A DNA stretch of 64,000 nucleotides from Takashimella koratensis (Eukaryota; Basidiomycota; Tremellomycetes; Trichosporonales; Tetragoniomycetaceae), in the NCBI GenBank assembly GCA_003116875.1, contig BCKT01000009.1, positions 372,001-436,000 of the forward strand, in the 5' to 3' direction. Of the stretch, positions 35,094 to 45,106 are shown piece by piece. The translations under genes were made by a program, and so were the position numbers. Position 1 is the stretch's first letter. The number at the start of each line of letters is the position of its first letter. The notes beneath the pieces were generated by a model. That model had not been told where the DNA came from, searched no databases, and saw only the letters and a list, made by a program, of their open reading frames with translations.

Positions 35094-36362
35094 TGTGTGA
35101 GATAGGTGATGATGAAGGGGGGTCGAGTGGTGGGAAGAGGAGGGGGAGGGTGGGGGGGAGGGCGAGGGGGAGGTGTGACGGGGTGGGTCGGGGCTAAGGG
35201 AGAGAGGGAGAGGGAGAGAATAGAATGCAGTGAAAATAATAGGAAAAAAATAATTAGATTGAAATCGTACCGTGCACGCCTGGAATGGAACAAGCACACC
35301 GCTAGAGATAGAATACCCCGCGTCAGTCTGGGTCGGGTCAGTGCGGTGGGTGCTGTACTACTGTACCGCACTGCAGGTGTCTGAACCACCGCTAGGCCGA
35401 TGCAGCAGGGGGGACAGGATGCGGGTGGGGGAGAGGGGAAGGGGGAGCAGCAGCGTAGGGTCCACGGGTCCGCGGCGAGTCTGTGTCATCGTCAGTCCAT
35501 CCCTCCATCCCTCAAGTCTGCATTCATGGCGTGGCATGCATGCATTCACTGGTGGTGCGGCCAAACATGTCATGATACGGCAACCCAGGGTCCGGGTCCG
35601 GGTGGTTCTCGAGGTGGGTGGGTCTCTGGGATGCACCATGCTGTATTGAATTTTTCGTGCTTGGTGCTTGGTGCTTGACTTGATGCAACCCAACCCGTGG
35701 CCGTAGCCCGTCCGTACCGAGCCGTACCCACGATGCTGTCCGTCTTCCTGTCTTCTGACCCTTCGCTGGCTTGGACCTGGTCTGGTCTCTACCAGGGTCT
35801 GGTTACGAAAGCCGGGGGAGCAGGGGAAGCCAGAAGCCTCCAGCCAGGAAACCTCAAGCACGGATGGATGGACGGAGCGAACGCACCCGATCCGACGGGC
35901 GTCAGAGGGATCGCTTTTCATTGAAGGCGGCGCAGGACCAGAGGGACCACGGGGTTTACGGGCCAATACCAAATCTGAGCACACCCTACCCGTTAATACC
36001 AAATGGCTAATACCAAATCCTACGCCCCCATAAGGTTTGAAACAAGCGACGGCAGACGTCACTCGCCGTCCCTGCCGCCCTGCCGCCCTGCTGCCCTGCT
36101 GCCCTGCGTTCCTTCGATCTTCGATCCTCAAACCCTTATCGCGTTCCCCGGCCGCGCGCCAAGCTCAACCCCGCCTAGAGCATGTCACCGTTCCACATCC
36201 AATCTGAGAATCAATCTGAAATCCTCGGAAAGCCGGATATAACCACACCACGTTCCTCGCACGTTTGCTTTTCGCTTGACTCGTGCATACAGTGCAAATC
36301 AAATCACGAGCTACGATTTTGACTCCTCCTGCCTGCCTGGCCGGCATTCAGCCTCCACAGCC
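33570..36362. other. 2.8-kb intergenic region upstream of the GDS1/APSES-like gene
   Basis: No supportable gene. It contains GGT-rich DNA at 34925-34962, a GA microsatellite at 35056-35092, and long purine- or pyrimidine-biased stretches. It is probably the promoter and 5' leader of the gene starting at 33569 plus the 3' region of WBP1. Confidence 0.6.
35056..35092. repeat. (GA)n microsatellite
   Basis: Almost pure GA dinucleotides over about 37 nt with one AA interruption. Confidence 0.9.
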
Positions 36363-38365
36363 CTACTCGGCCTTCTTCTTACCCCGGTCCGACTCGCCGA
36401 GCGCGACCCACAGTCCACAGAAGAGCAGGAACGCAATGCTCGCGGAGAGCGCAGACGAGTAGAACGGCCACGCGCCCAGGATGAAACGCGGGTACTCGTC
36501 GTGTCGGAAAGGCACGACCGAGGCGGTTGACGAAGCGCGAATGTAGCTCCATCTAATAGTCGATCGGGGGTTGTGGAGAAGGTTATGGATTTTACAGTTT
36601 GTCAGTGTCAGCGGATTGATTTGCGCGCGGATTCTTGCCCTACTCCTCTCTGTGACATCTCACATGTCCTCGCTTGACGCACACCGCGTTTCGCCATCTG
36701 CCCAAGCACCAAACTCCTCCACTACTCCCTAATCCCGATCCCCACACTCACCCAGGACGCCAGTACTCGACGACAAACTTGAATACGCCGTGCCTGTCGG
36801 GCGCAACAAAGCTCGTCTCGTACGTTGCACTCTGTGGACCCGTAGCGACCTGTTTCAAGCCCTTGCGGACGTGCGGGTCGAGCATGGTAAAGTCCATCTG
36901 GATATCCGAGGCAATGAATGGCGCCCAGCTCGAGTTGCCGGCGCTGTCGGTGACGTGCTGCGTGAGCTCAATCGAATAGGTCTGATGGCAATCAGCAAGT
37001 TTTCTACACCAAGGAGTTACAAAACGACTGCAACTCACCAAGTCATCCTTGATTCGGTACACGTCCCGCGGGGTGTCCTCGCCAGCACGGTGATGGCTCG
37101 TCTCGACGACACGAACGACGCCGGTCTCCTGGAACACCCATTTCGCGAGATCGTCGATAAACTCTTTGTTCCCCGCCGCGCTACTCATCAGCTCCACCCA
37201 ATCCTCCTTTACTTACGTATCCTTCCACCACTTGTTCGCAAACATCTCTGGGGATCCTGCGAACCCGATCCTCACGTTCTCCCTATTCTGCATCACACTG
37301 ACCAATCCCAGCTTCTCACCCGCTAGCAACTCCTTCTTCCCGCTCTTCTCCTCGTCCTCGCCCTCGCCTTCCTCCGAGATGTATGCGGTGCGAGGAGCGT
37401 GCGCCACGTCCACGAGGTACGGGTTGAGGCCCAGCTGGTGTGCTGTGCCGCGCGGGTAAGCGACGGCCGCCTCGGGTCTCGCCGAGAGGATCGCCCCATG
37501 CGAGACAAGTGAAGAAGGAGGGAGGTAAACGATGGATGGAGTGGATGAGAAGCCATCGTAGACGATACTGTCACGCTCGAGGAATTCGATATCGTACTCG
37601 CGAAGGGTATCTCGCTGGAGCTCGGAGATGTCTGGAGAGAGGATGTAGAGGGTGTTGAGGTGAGTCGACTGCGCGGAAAGCACCGCTTGGGGTGAAAGGC
37701 CAGGTGCGAATGCTGAGTAGGGAGGGTATGTATAAGCAAAAGTGCGATGCGAGTTGTCTCAAGACATTGGGTCGACTCTGAGAGAGTGAGACTCACCTTT
37801 GGCAGAAGGAGCAAACATGATCAAGTGGTCATACGTGCTCACGCCGAACCGCTGGAGGACAGCCGACTCGTCCTTTGGCGCTTTGAACGTGATCTGGAAC
37901 CCTCGAGCTGCCCGAGGGTGGTGAGTTGGGGGTCGGGACGTAGCGATATACGGATAGGAGGGTAAACAGGCCGAAAGAGGATGAAAGGGACCGGGTGTAG
38001 AGTGAAAGAGCAACATAGAATTGAGGAAAGCGTCAGCATTGATCACGAATCAGCTACTGCGTTGCGGTTGCGCCTCCTCATCTTCCATCGCTCTAGCTCT
38101 CTCCTCTCTATCCATCTTGTCGTTGTACCTGCGTATCCCTCCACCCAATCCTCTTGCTTCTACCGAGCCCTTGTCCCCCAACATGTCCTATACAAACGCA
38201 ATCAGCTCGTCCTAACCCACCTTGGAGGGACTCAAAGAACCCAGAGTACTCTGCTTTGTCAAGTGCCGGATCGAGGACCACCAGTATCCGGTCTCCTGTA
38301 GCTGACCGAGCGAGTACTGACGACGCGAGTCCGAGCGCGGCCACGAGCGATGCGAGGAGGCGCAT
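36363..38365 (-). CDS. WBP1: Oligosaccharyltransferase subunit WBP1/OST48
   Basis: Six exons, 38365-38221, 37907-37797, 37712-37217, 37180-37039, 36981-36752 and 36552-36363, give 437 residues (yeast Wbp1 430, human OST48 456). It is an essential type I membrane subunit of the ER complex that transfers the glycan from dolichol diphosphate to Asn-X-Ser/Thr. A cleavable signal peptide (residues ~1-20, RLLASLVAALGLASSVLA) is followed by RILVVLDPALDKAEYSGFFE and RGFQITFKAPKDES. The family block STYDHLIMFAPSAK, a YSIELTQHV lumenal segment and WAPFIASDIQMDFTMLDP come next. The end is one membrane helix (SIAFLLFCGLWVAL) and a short lysine-rich tail with GKKKAE, an ER-retention-like KK signal. Intron 1 is 313 nt and intron 5 is 199 nt, much longer than other introns here. 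Confidence 0.94.
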
Positions 38366-38657
38366 TGTAGGTGGGTGGGGGGGTTAGGGGTAGAGGTAGG
38401 AGGTTTGGAGTAGGGAGGGAGAGACTGAAGCGGTCGTGTCGTGAGGTGGTCGTCGCTGCGGACAAGGGACGTGGAGGCCATCCACCCGGTGGAGGGCAAG
38501 TGCCACATCCGGAATTATCCCCCATGGTGGACCCGATCGCCTCGGCGTTATCCCTCTTGACTGTACCGATTAAAAATTCAATCTCACCAACCTCCCTACT
38601 CAACACAATCACACAACCCCCAACTACCCCATTCTCCTGCCCACGCCATCCATCGTA

Positions 38658-39377
38658 ATGGCCCAGATCCTGCTCTTCGCACGAGGCGTTATCGCCCTCC
38701 TCGACCTCTGGCCGGCACTGACCATTGCTGTTCGCGAAGAATGGGGTGGATCCGATAGCGCCGCCAAGAAAATCTGGCTGGCCTCTACACTGGTTGACGA
38801 ATTTGAATCTCGAGCTATCTACCTCGACTCTTCCAACGAACCCGAAACCAAAACCAAGACCGAAACCGCTGTGATTGACCCAAGGACGGCGACTGACCCT
38901 CCTCTTGATCAAGACGAGGTACACGATCTCGTTGCGCAGATGATGGCGGATGAATTTGACGCTTTGATCGAAGACGATAGTATCCCTCGATTGGCAGGTG
39001 ATGTCGTCCGACTTTGGCGAGACGTCGTTTCCGCCCCGACTCTGAATCCAGCAGCCGAGGTTGAGGGAGGTGTGACGACGACCAAAGTCAATCCCGAGGA
39101 ACTCGTTGCTGCTCTCGAGGCGAAAGCGAAATTGGCAGGAGGGAAAGTAGCTGCGCAAAAGGGAGCGGATGTCGAGATTGTCGACGATGATGGAGAGGCA
39201 TGGATGAGTGATGATGATGATGATGACGATGATGACGATGATGAGGAAGAGAGCAGGAGGGTAGAGGGGATGGATCAGGATGAGGCGCCGCAATTGGTCG
39301 AGAGGAAACAGGAGGCGGTGGATGATTCGGGAATCACCCTTGTCCAGAAAGGCGGGAGGAGGCGGGAATCTGTCGGT

Positions 39378-39410
<33 letters not shown>

Positions 39411-39536
39411 AGAGCTTGGCGAGGTGGTTTCAAACGCGCCAATGACACACACAACGATCATGCCTCGAAAGATACCAGGGCGTCGGGCGTCCCGGGGATC
39501 GCATTCACGTCGTTACAGACGCAAACGACGGGGTAA
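38658..39536 (+). CDS. TSR2: Pre-rRNA processing protein TSR2
   Basis: An intronless frame of 292 residues. Tsr2 is the escortin that carries ribosomal protein eS26 (Rps26) into the nucleus and onto pre-40S particles. The conserved N-terminal region is clear: LFARGVIALLDLWPALTIAV, REEWGG, WLASTLVDEF, and DEVHDLVAQMMADEFDALIEDDS. An Asp/Glu-rich stretch (residues ~185-205) follows, then DDSGITLVQKGGRR, which resembles the family's C-terminal DGFTLV motif. The frame then runs into a 32-base G run (39378-39409). Its exact length sets the frame of the last ~40 residues, so the C-terminus after about residue 240 is unreliable. The true stop may be nearby in another frame. It is head-to-head with WBP1 across 292 bp. 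Confidence 0.88.
39378..39409. repeat. Homopolymer G run of 32
   Basis: An uninterrupted run of 32 G lies inside the TSR2 frame; the length is likely approximate in the assembly. Confidence 0.95.
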
Positions 39537-40239
39537 TCAGTCTCGACTCGACACTCGACACTCGACGATCAACGATATCTACCACTACTTCATTGTGAAT
39601 TAATATCACCGTTAATTTGACGATATCGACCATTTCGATGACATGAACGCCATCACGAAGCCGCGGTGCAGGATACGCGGTTACTTGGGTACCTATCAGA
39701 CCGTTCTCAAAAAGCTCTTCGACATTCCGCGCTAATTCGACCTGGCTCTCGCATCTCGACACTCCTCTTCTTTTCTTCCTCACTCTCTTCTTCGACCCCT
39801 TCTCTCCTCCTTCTCTTTCTCCTCCTCGTCGCTCCCGTTTTCTCCTCTCCGCATCTCTCCCTCCTCTCCGCCTCTCTTTCCCGTTCCCCACTCTCCTCTC
39901 CTCCCCCTCCCCTCTTACCCTATTGTACAGATGCATGCGCCAGCTCGTGCCACCCTGTCACTTCTCATACCCTGGCACTTTTTCTTACGCGTCAAAAGGC
40001 GGAGAATTGGTAGAAAGGGTATGAGAGAAGCGACAGAGGTGGTCGAGCTGGTCGACTGGTCTGATAATTTCATTTCCTCCCTTTCAGTATCGTTCAACTC
40101 GTTCCCCCTTCTCTCTCCCTCTTCCCATCCTCTTCCCATCCTCGCTCTATCCGCTTCCTTCTCATCCCCCTTCCCCTCCCCCCCGCCCCCCCTCCCCCCC
40201 TTCTATATCTTCCTGCTCCTTACCCTGCTCCGTGCTCCT

Positions 40240-40465
40240 NNNNNNNNNNNNNNNNNNNNNNNNNNNNNNNNNNNNNNNNNNNNNNNNNNNNNNNNNNNNN
40301 NNNNNNNNNNNNNNNNNNNNNNNNNNNNNNNNNNNNNNNNNNNNNNNNNNNNNNNNNNNNNNNNNNNNNNNNNNNNNNNNNNNNNNNNNNNNNNNNNNNN
40401 NNNNNNNNNNNNNNNNNNNNNNNNNNNNNNNNNNNNNNNNNNNNNNNNNNNNNNNNNNNNNNNNN
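40240..40465. other. Assembly gap (226 N)
   Basis: All bases are N. Both borders are CT-rich repeats, so the gap probably reflects an unresolved simple repeat. Confidence 0.99.
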
Positions 40466-40590
40466 TCTCCTCCCCCTCTCCTCCCCCTCTCCTCCCCCTC
40501 TCCTCCCGCTCTCCTCCCCTTCTCACCAGTCCCACTCGACTCGACTTGACACGAAACGACATGATACGACACCACTTGACCGACCAAGTC

Positions 40591-40676
40591 CAACCAACCA
40601 ACCAACCAACCAACCAACCAACCAACCAACCAACCAACCAACCAACCAACCAACCAACCAACCAACCAACCAACCA
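40591..40676. repeat. (CCAA)n tetranucleotide tract, about 21 copies
   Basis: 86 nt of perfect CAAC/CCAA repetition. It is not a telomere-type TTAGGG repeat. Confidence 0.97.
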
Positions 40677-41098
40677 CTCCCCCACACACCTCCGCCCCAC
40701 TGTTTCATAGCCTACCCATGTCATACGTATAGACTTTTTCATGCATTGGGATACCACGTGACCACGCCAGGACATTTTTATATATACGGATTTTGATGAA
40801 AGCTAGCGGAGAGAAGGAAAGGAATTCTCTAAGATCGGATATGTAAATGACAAAGAAAAGAGCGGGTAGAGGTGGGGACCTAGTTAGGTTAAGACAGAGA
40901 GAGAGAGAGGAGAGAGGACGATTGGATACTGTATTTTTTAAAAAGGAGATTTTCGTCAAGAGAATGTGAGAGACGCAGGTGATCTTGATGCGTTGTTGAG
41001 ATATGGAGATGGTTGATGCAAAGGAAACACCAACAACGACGTTGGCGCTGACTTTAAGTCAAAAGGCCAAAAGGACGCGGAGAAGGAAGATGACGCGT

Positions 41099-42743
41099 TT
41101 ATTGGGCTTTGGCAGCGCGGGCTTTGGCTTCCCTCGCGGCTTGCCTCTCGATAAGGTCGACACCGACGAGCTGGATGGTGTCAGTCATTTCTACTCCCAC
41201 GACCTATGCACCCTCCTCGCCCTTCGGGCCCTTCGGGACCTCAAACTTCGAGTCACTCACAATCTTCGACGCCTTCCAGAACTGTACGACATTGATGATC
41301 TGTTTACCCGCCATAATAGGGAAACACAGAACCCCTACGACCTGTGGCCAGGTAAGACCTCGAATGATGTGGGCGATGGTCAATGCGAGTTTCGGTGCGA
41401 CCTCGACCAAAGGCGAGTGAGGGGAGAGGAGGAAAGACGGGACTGGCATCGAAGAGTAGATAGGTTTCGTCCATGTCGCGTTGAGGTAGAGGCATACGAA
41501 GAACAGCTCGTTCATGAAACAGAAGATGAACAAGGTTCGCTATCGTCAGTACAAGGGATATGAGGGAGGGGACGTACAGAGTCGTTGTAGTAGTACCACA
41601 AGATACGAGAGACGTCGGAGGTCACGAGCTTGTGGCTCGTCGAGCCGGTGACGAGGGATCTGGGGTCGGGGTGAGCGATGTTGAGAAAAGTTGTAGAGGG
41701 TTGGGAAGGGTTGGGAAGGGTTGGAAGGGGTGGAAGAGGTGACGTACGAGTACATGTGGATGTAGTGCGAAGAGAAATCGAGAGTGATGAGGAACTGGAA
41801 GATGAGCGACCATTGGGGGTACGTCTGGGACAAGAAGCACAGCAAGCAGGATGTCGTGCACCTATGGATCAAGGATTAGCTAGGGGTGGTATCACAATAG
41901 AACTTGACCGACTTGAGACTTACCTGTCCGTGACCATATCGAGGACGGCGCCAAACTTGGAAGTCTGGTTAAGCCACCGGGCGGCCTGGCCGTCCACAGC
42001 ATCAAGCAGACAGCTGACGGCGTACAGGAAAGTGCAAACTTTTGGGTGGTACGGCATGTAAAAGAGGGAAGCGGCGGCGGTGAGGACACGCGTGTACCCG
42101 ATTAGGTTGGGAATGAAGAGGAAGACGTTTTCGTCGACCCTGGATTGGGGTTAGTGGATCACCTCAGTGTGAGGTGAGAGGGATTGAGTGGCGTGTGAGA
42201 GGGGGAAATGAGATGAGGAGAACAGGGGGGATAACGCGTAGATAAGGGAGAGATGAGAGGGATGGACTCACGTTGTGGTTCTGTGTGAGTGGGAATGGGT
42301 AAGTACAGGAAATTATTTCAAACCTTTATTGTCATGAACTCACGCGAGGTCGACAGCACTATGGGGTAAGAGACACTTGTCAGCATCCATCTTGGGCGAC
42401 TTGTCGATGTTACAGAGAATACACATTGAGGACATTTTTTTACACCTTGTACACCAAGGACAAGGACAAAACAAGCCCCTCCTTTCTCTGATCGCCAGTC
42501 GCTAGACCACAAAGCAAGCCCCACCTGCCCTACCCCATACTCCCCACAACCTGCCAACTTTATTAGACAGACTCCCTCTACTTACTACTTTGCATCAAAC
42601 ACCTCTTCGGCAGTCCTCGTCCTGGATGCGCGCCGGCGAGAGGAGCCCCGTTCTTCCCCGCCGGGGGTAGCGAGGGAGGAGGATGACGCGGCTGGGGACT
42701 GACGAGTCGGGGACGAGGGTTTTGATCGCGTGGTCGGGGCCAT
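41099..42743 (-). CDS. PIS1: CDP-diacylglycerol-inositol 3-phosphatidyltransferase
   Basis: Eight exons: 42743-42586, 42358-42344 (15 nt), 42280-42272 (9 nt), 42139-41924, 41861-41748, 41659-41578, 41539-41261 and 41170-41099, giving 314 residues. The enzyme joins myo-inositol to CDP-diacylglycerol in the ER membrane, making phosphatidylinositol. The CDP-alcohol phosphotransferase motif is perfect: D110-G111-x2-A114-R115-x8-G124-x3-D128-x3-D132. FIPNLIGYTRVLTAAASLF, SCLLDAVDGQAARW, LDFSSHYIHMYSSL and TSHK follow yeast Pis1 closely, and the end NVVQFWKASKI also fits. It is longer than yeast Pis1 (220) because of a ~60-residue Ser/Arg-rich N-terminal extension and an insert of ~30 residues before the last helix. 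The two microexons encode only non-conserved residues just before the first helix, so that part is less certain. Confidence 0.93.
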
Positions 42744-43139
42744 GGTTGGTGGGTGGGTGATAAGGGCCGTCCGGTGGGTGATGGTGAGGTGGGTGAAAGG
42801 TGGTTACTGATTACTGGGCTCTTGAGTGCTAGCGACGGATGCTGGCTAAAGTGGATGGGGTAGACGTGGTCGCGTGCAAAGGTGTGATGGTATGAATGAA
42901 GATGTGGATGGTGGATGGTGGATGGTGGATGGTGGATTGATAGATGGCCGAGTGATCATCAACTGACTGCGCCGGGGATACGACACCACCCCGTCGGCGT
43001 CATGCCCCTCAAACGGGGGGAGCATTTAAGCAACCTACTCTGTCAGCCACGACGATCGACCACTACTCTGTCCACTTGCACTTTGCACTCTGCACTCTTC
43101 ACCATTCACCCCTCCTGCCCACCCTATACCCCACCCGGC
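42744..43139. other. Divergent promoter region with heptamer repeat
   Basis: About 0.4 kb between the PIS1 and signal peptide peptidase starts. It contains (GGTGGAT)x4 at 42910-42937; no gene is visible. Confidence 0.7.
42910..42937. repeat. Tandem heptamer repeat (GGTGGAT)x4
   Basis: Four exact copies in a divergent promoter; one base different from the GGTGGAC repeat at 3253-3294. Confidence 0.95.
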
Positions 43140-44853
43140 ATGCCCCCCATCGCAGCCGTCTACGCCACCCTCGGCCTCCAGGCTCTGGGACCTATCATCC
43201 TTGGTTCCTTCAAATCCCTCCAACCCCCACCCCGTCGCCGGTCAGGGACTTCCACCTCCCTCTCCGCCCAAATCGCAGAGGACGAAGACGACGCGCTTGA
43301 GGAAGAAGATATCGGCGAAACTTTGACAATCGCGGATTCATTGTGGTTCCCAGTACTCGGGTCGATAGCGCTTGTTTCACTGTGGTTGGTCATCAAGTAC
43401 TTTGGGACAGAGTGGTTGAATTATGTCCTAGGCGTATATTGTGAGTAGCTAGCTGCTCTGGGCAAAATCATCTATAGCTTAGCTAACTCGATACCAGTCA
43501 CCGGCGCGGGCATGTTTGCCTTCCAGTCGGTGAGTTGATAGCTGGATACAACAATATATAGCAGCTGATTGACTCCTACAAGACATTCGGCACAGTGCTG
43601 CGGTTCACGTCACGGGCACTCAAGCTCACCCCGGCAGTCTACCACATCCGCATCTCCTCAGGTCTTAAGCGTAAGTCAAAGTTTGTGATCTCTTCGCCTG
43701 CTCTGGGACTGTATCACTTGTACCGACGACCTGCTGCCCTCCTGTTTTGCTGACCCCTTGTGCTGCAGAAATCTTTCACCTACCCATCAGCCTCCCCTCG
43801 CTCCTCCTTATCCCATTCTCCATCGCTTTCCCTATCCTCTACATCTTCCTCGACCGGCCTTACATCCTGAGCAACGTCCTCGCACTGTGCCTCGCTACCG
43901 CGGCGCTTGCTCTTCTCCGTCTCGACAGCTTCCCTACTTCCTTCCTCCTCCTTGGGTTGCTGTTGATCTACGATATCTTCTGGGTAAGCCCTAATCCACC
44001 CCTATCCCACAAGTCCACCTTTAAGCCCTCTTCATTCCGTACACCTTAACCCCCTGAATTCACGCTTACACCTACTCAGGTCTTCGCCACACCGGTCATG
44101 GTCACTGTCGCCCGTGGTATCGACGCACCTATCAAGCTCCTCTCTCCTCGCTCCGAGAACGACTTTGCCATGCTAGGTCTCGGTGACGTCGTTGTCCCCG
44201 GTCTCGCTGTCGCTCTCTGTCTTCGATTCGATTTCGCCCGCTACGTCGCCTCCGTCACTGGCTCGGGTTCAAGCGGGTCTAAACCCGCTGTATCGGTGCA
44301 TGACTCTTTCGCAAAACCGTACTTTTACACTGCGATTGCAAGTTATGTGCTTGGATTGGCGACGACGATGGCGGTGATGCACTACACACACCACGCACAG
44401 CCGGCGTTGCTCTACCTCAGTCCCGCGTGCGGTAAGTCCGGCCTTAAGACTTTGGGTCCCCGTACACAAATGCTCGATGCTGATATCACCTTCCTCTTAT
44501 CGACATTAGCGATAGGACCCGCACTCGTCGCGTTGGCACGGGGCGAACTCAAGACGATGTGGAAGTGGTCTGATACGCCTACAACCGACGACGTGGACGA
44601 GACGATTGAGCGACCGTCCGAGGCGGCCATGAAAGCGAGGCAAGAGGCCAAAGCTGCCGCGGCGGCCGCAGCAGCTGGCGAGGAAGTTGGCGCGATGGGC
44701 GCGGCCGTGGATGCCGTCGATGGAGTGGATGGAGTGGACGGAGGGAAGGTGGAGGAAGCAACTGTCGAGGATGACTCATGGATGGATAGCAAAAAAGGTG
44801 TGGTCGCTCCCGGTTCAGAGCAGAAACCACGCAAGCGCAAGGGAAAGAAGTGA
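43140..44853 (+). CDS. Signal peptide peptidase (presenilin-type aspartyl protease)
   Basis: Six exons: 43140-43440, 43498-43529, 43583-43670, 43769-43983, 44080-44431 and 44510-44853, giving 443 residues.  These are multi-spanning ER proteases that cut leftover signal peptides and other type II membrane segments; in yeast the counterpart is Ypf1. All three active-site signatures are present: YD (Y208-D209 in LLLIYDIFW), GxGD (LGLGD, D248) and PAL (residues 320-322 in QPALLYLSPAC). An acidic loop with EDEDDALEEEDIGE follows the first helix. The C-terminal cytosolic tail is Ala-rich and ends in a KRKGKK-type basic sequence, which could be an ER-retrieval KKxx-like signal. The last intron (44432-44509, 78 nt) has no stop in frame, so retention would insert 26 residues just after PAL. 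Confidence 0.94.
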
Positions 44854-45106
44854 GACGCGGTGGCCAAAAGTACAGTATCTTAACTAACCGTTTTCCTCTC
44901 ATCATACTAGCATAGACCACCTCTTTTATTTCTTTCACTCCTGAAATACCCTTCCCCATATTTCAAGACGTAGAACGTGTGCATAGATGCGACCCGTCAT
45001 GACACAAGTTCGACTACGTAATATCGACATTTTGCATACAAACCGACTCGTCTTCGTCACCATCTCGATCTCTGTCTGTCTCTATCTCCAATACCAAGCT
45101 CCTCAC

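Larger units (their letters stand above)
39537..41098. other. Low-complexity intergenic region with assembly gap
   Basis: Pyrimidine-rich DNA (about 39750-40200), the N gap, TCCCC-type repeats on both sides of it, and a long (CCAA)n tract. Past 40700 the DNA is AT-richer, probably the 3' side of PIS1. No gene is supported; the gap may hide only repeat. Confidence 0.8.

Noticed and set aside
40591..40676. Telomeric repeat
   Set aside because: The unit is CCAA/TTGG, a plain microsatellite, not a TTAGGG-type fungal telomere, and it lies inside a gene-bearing region.
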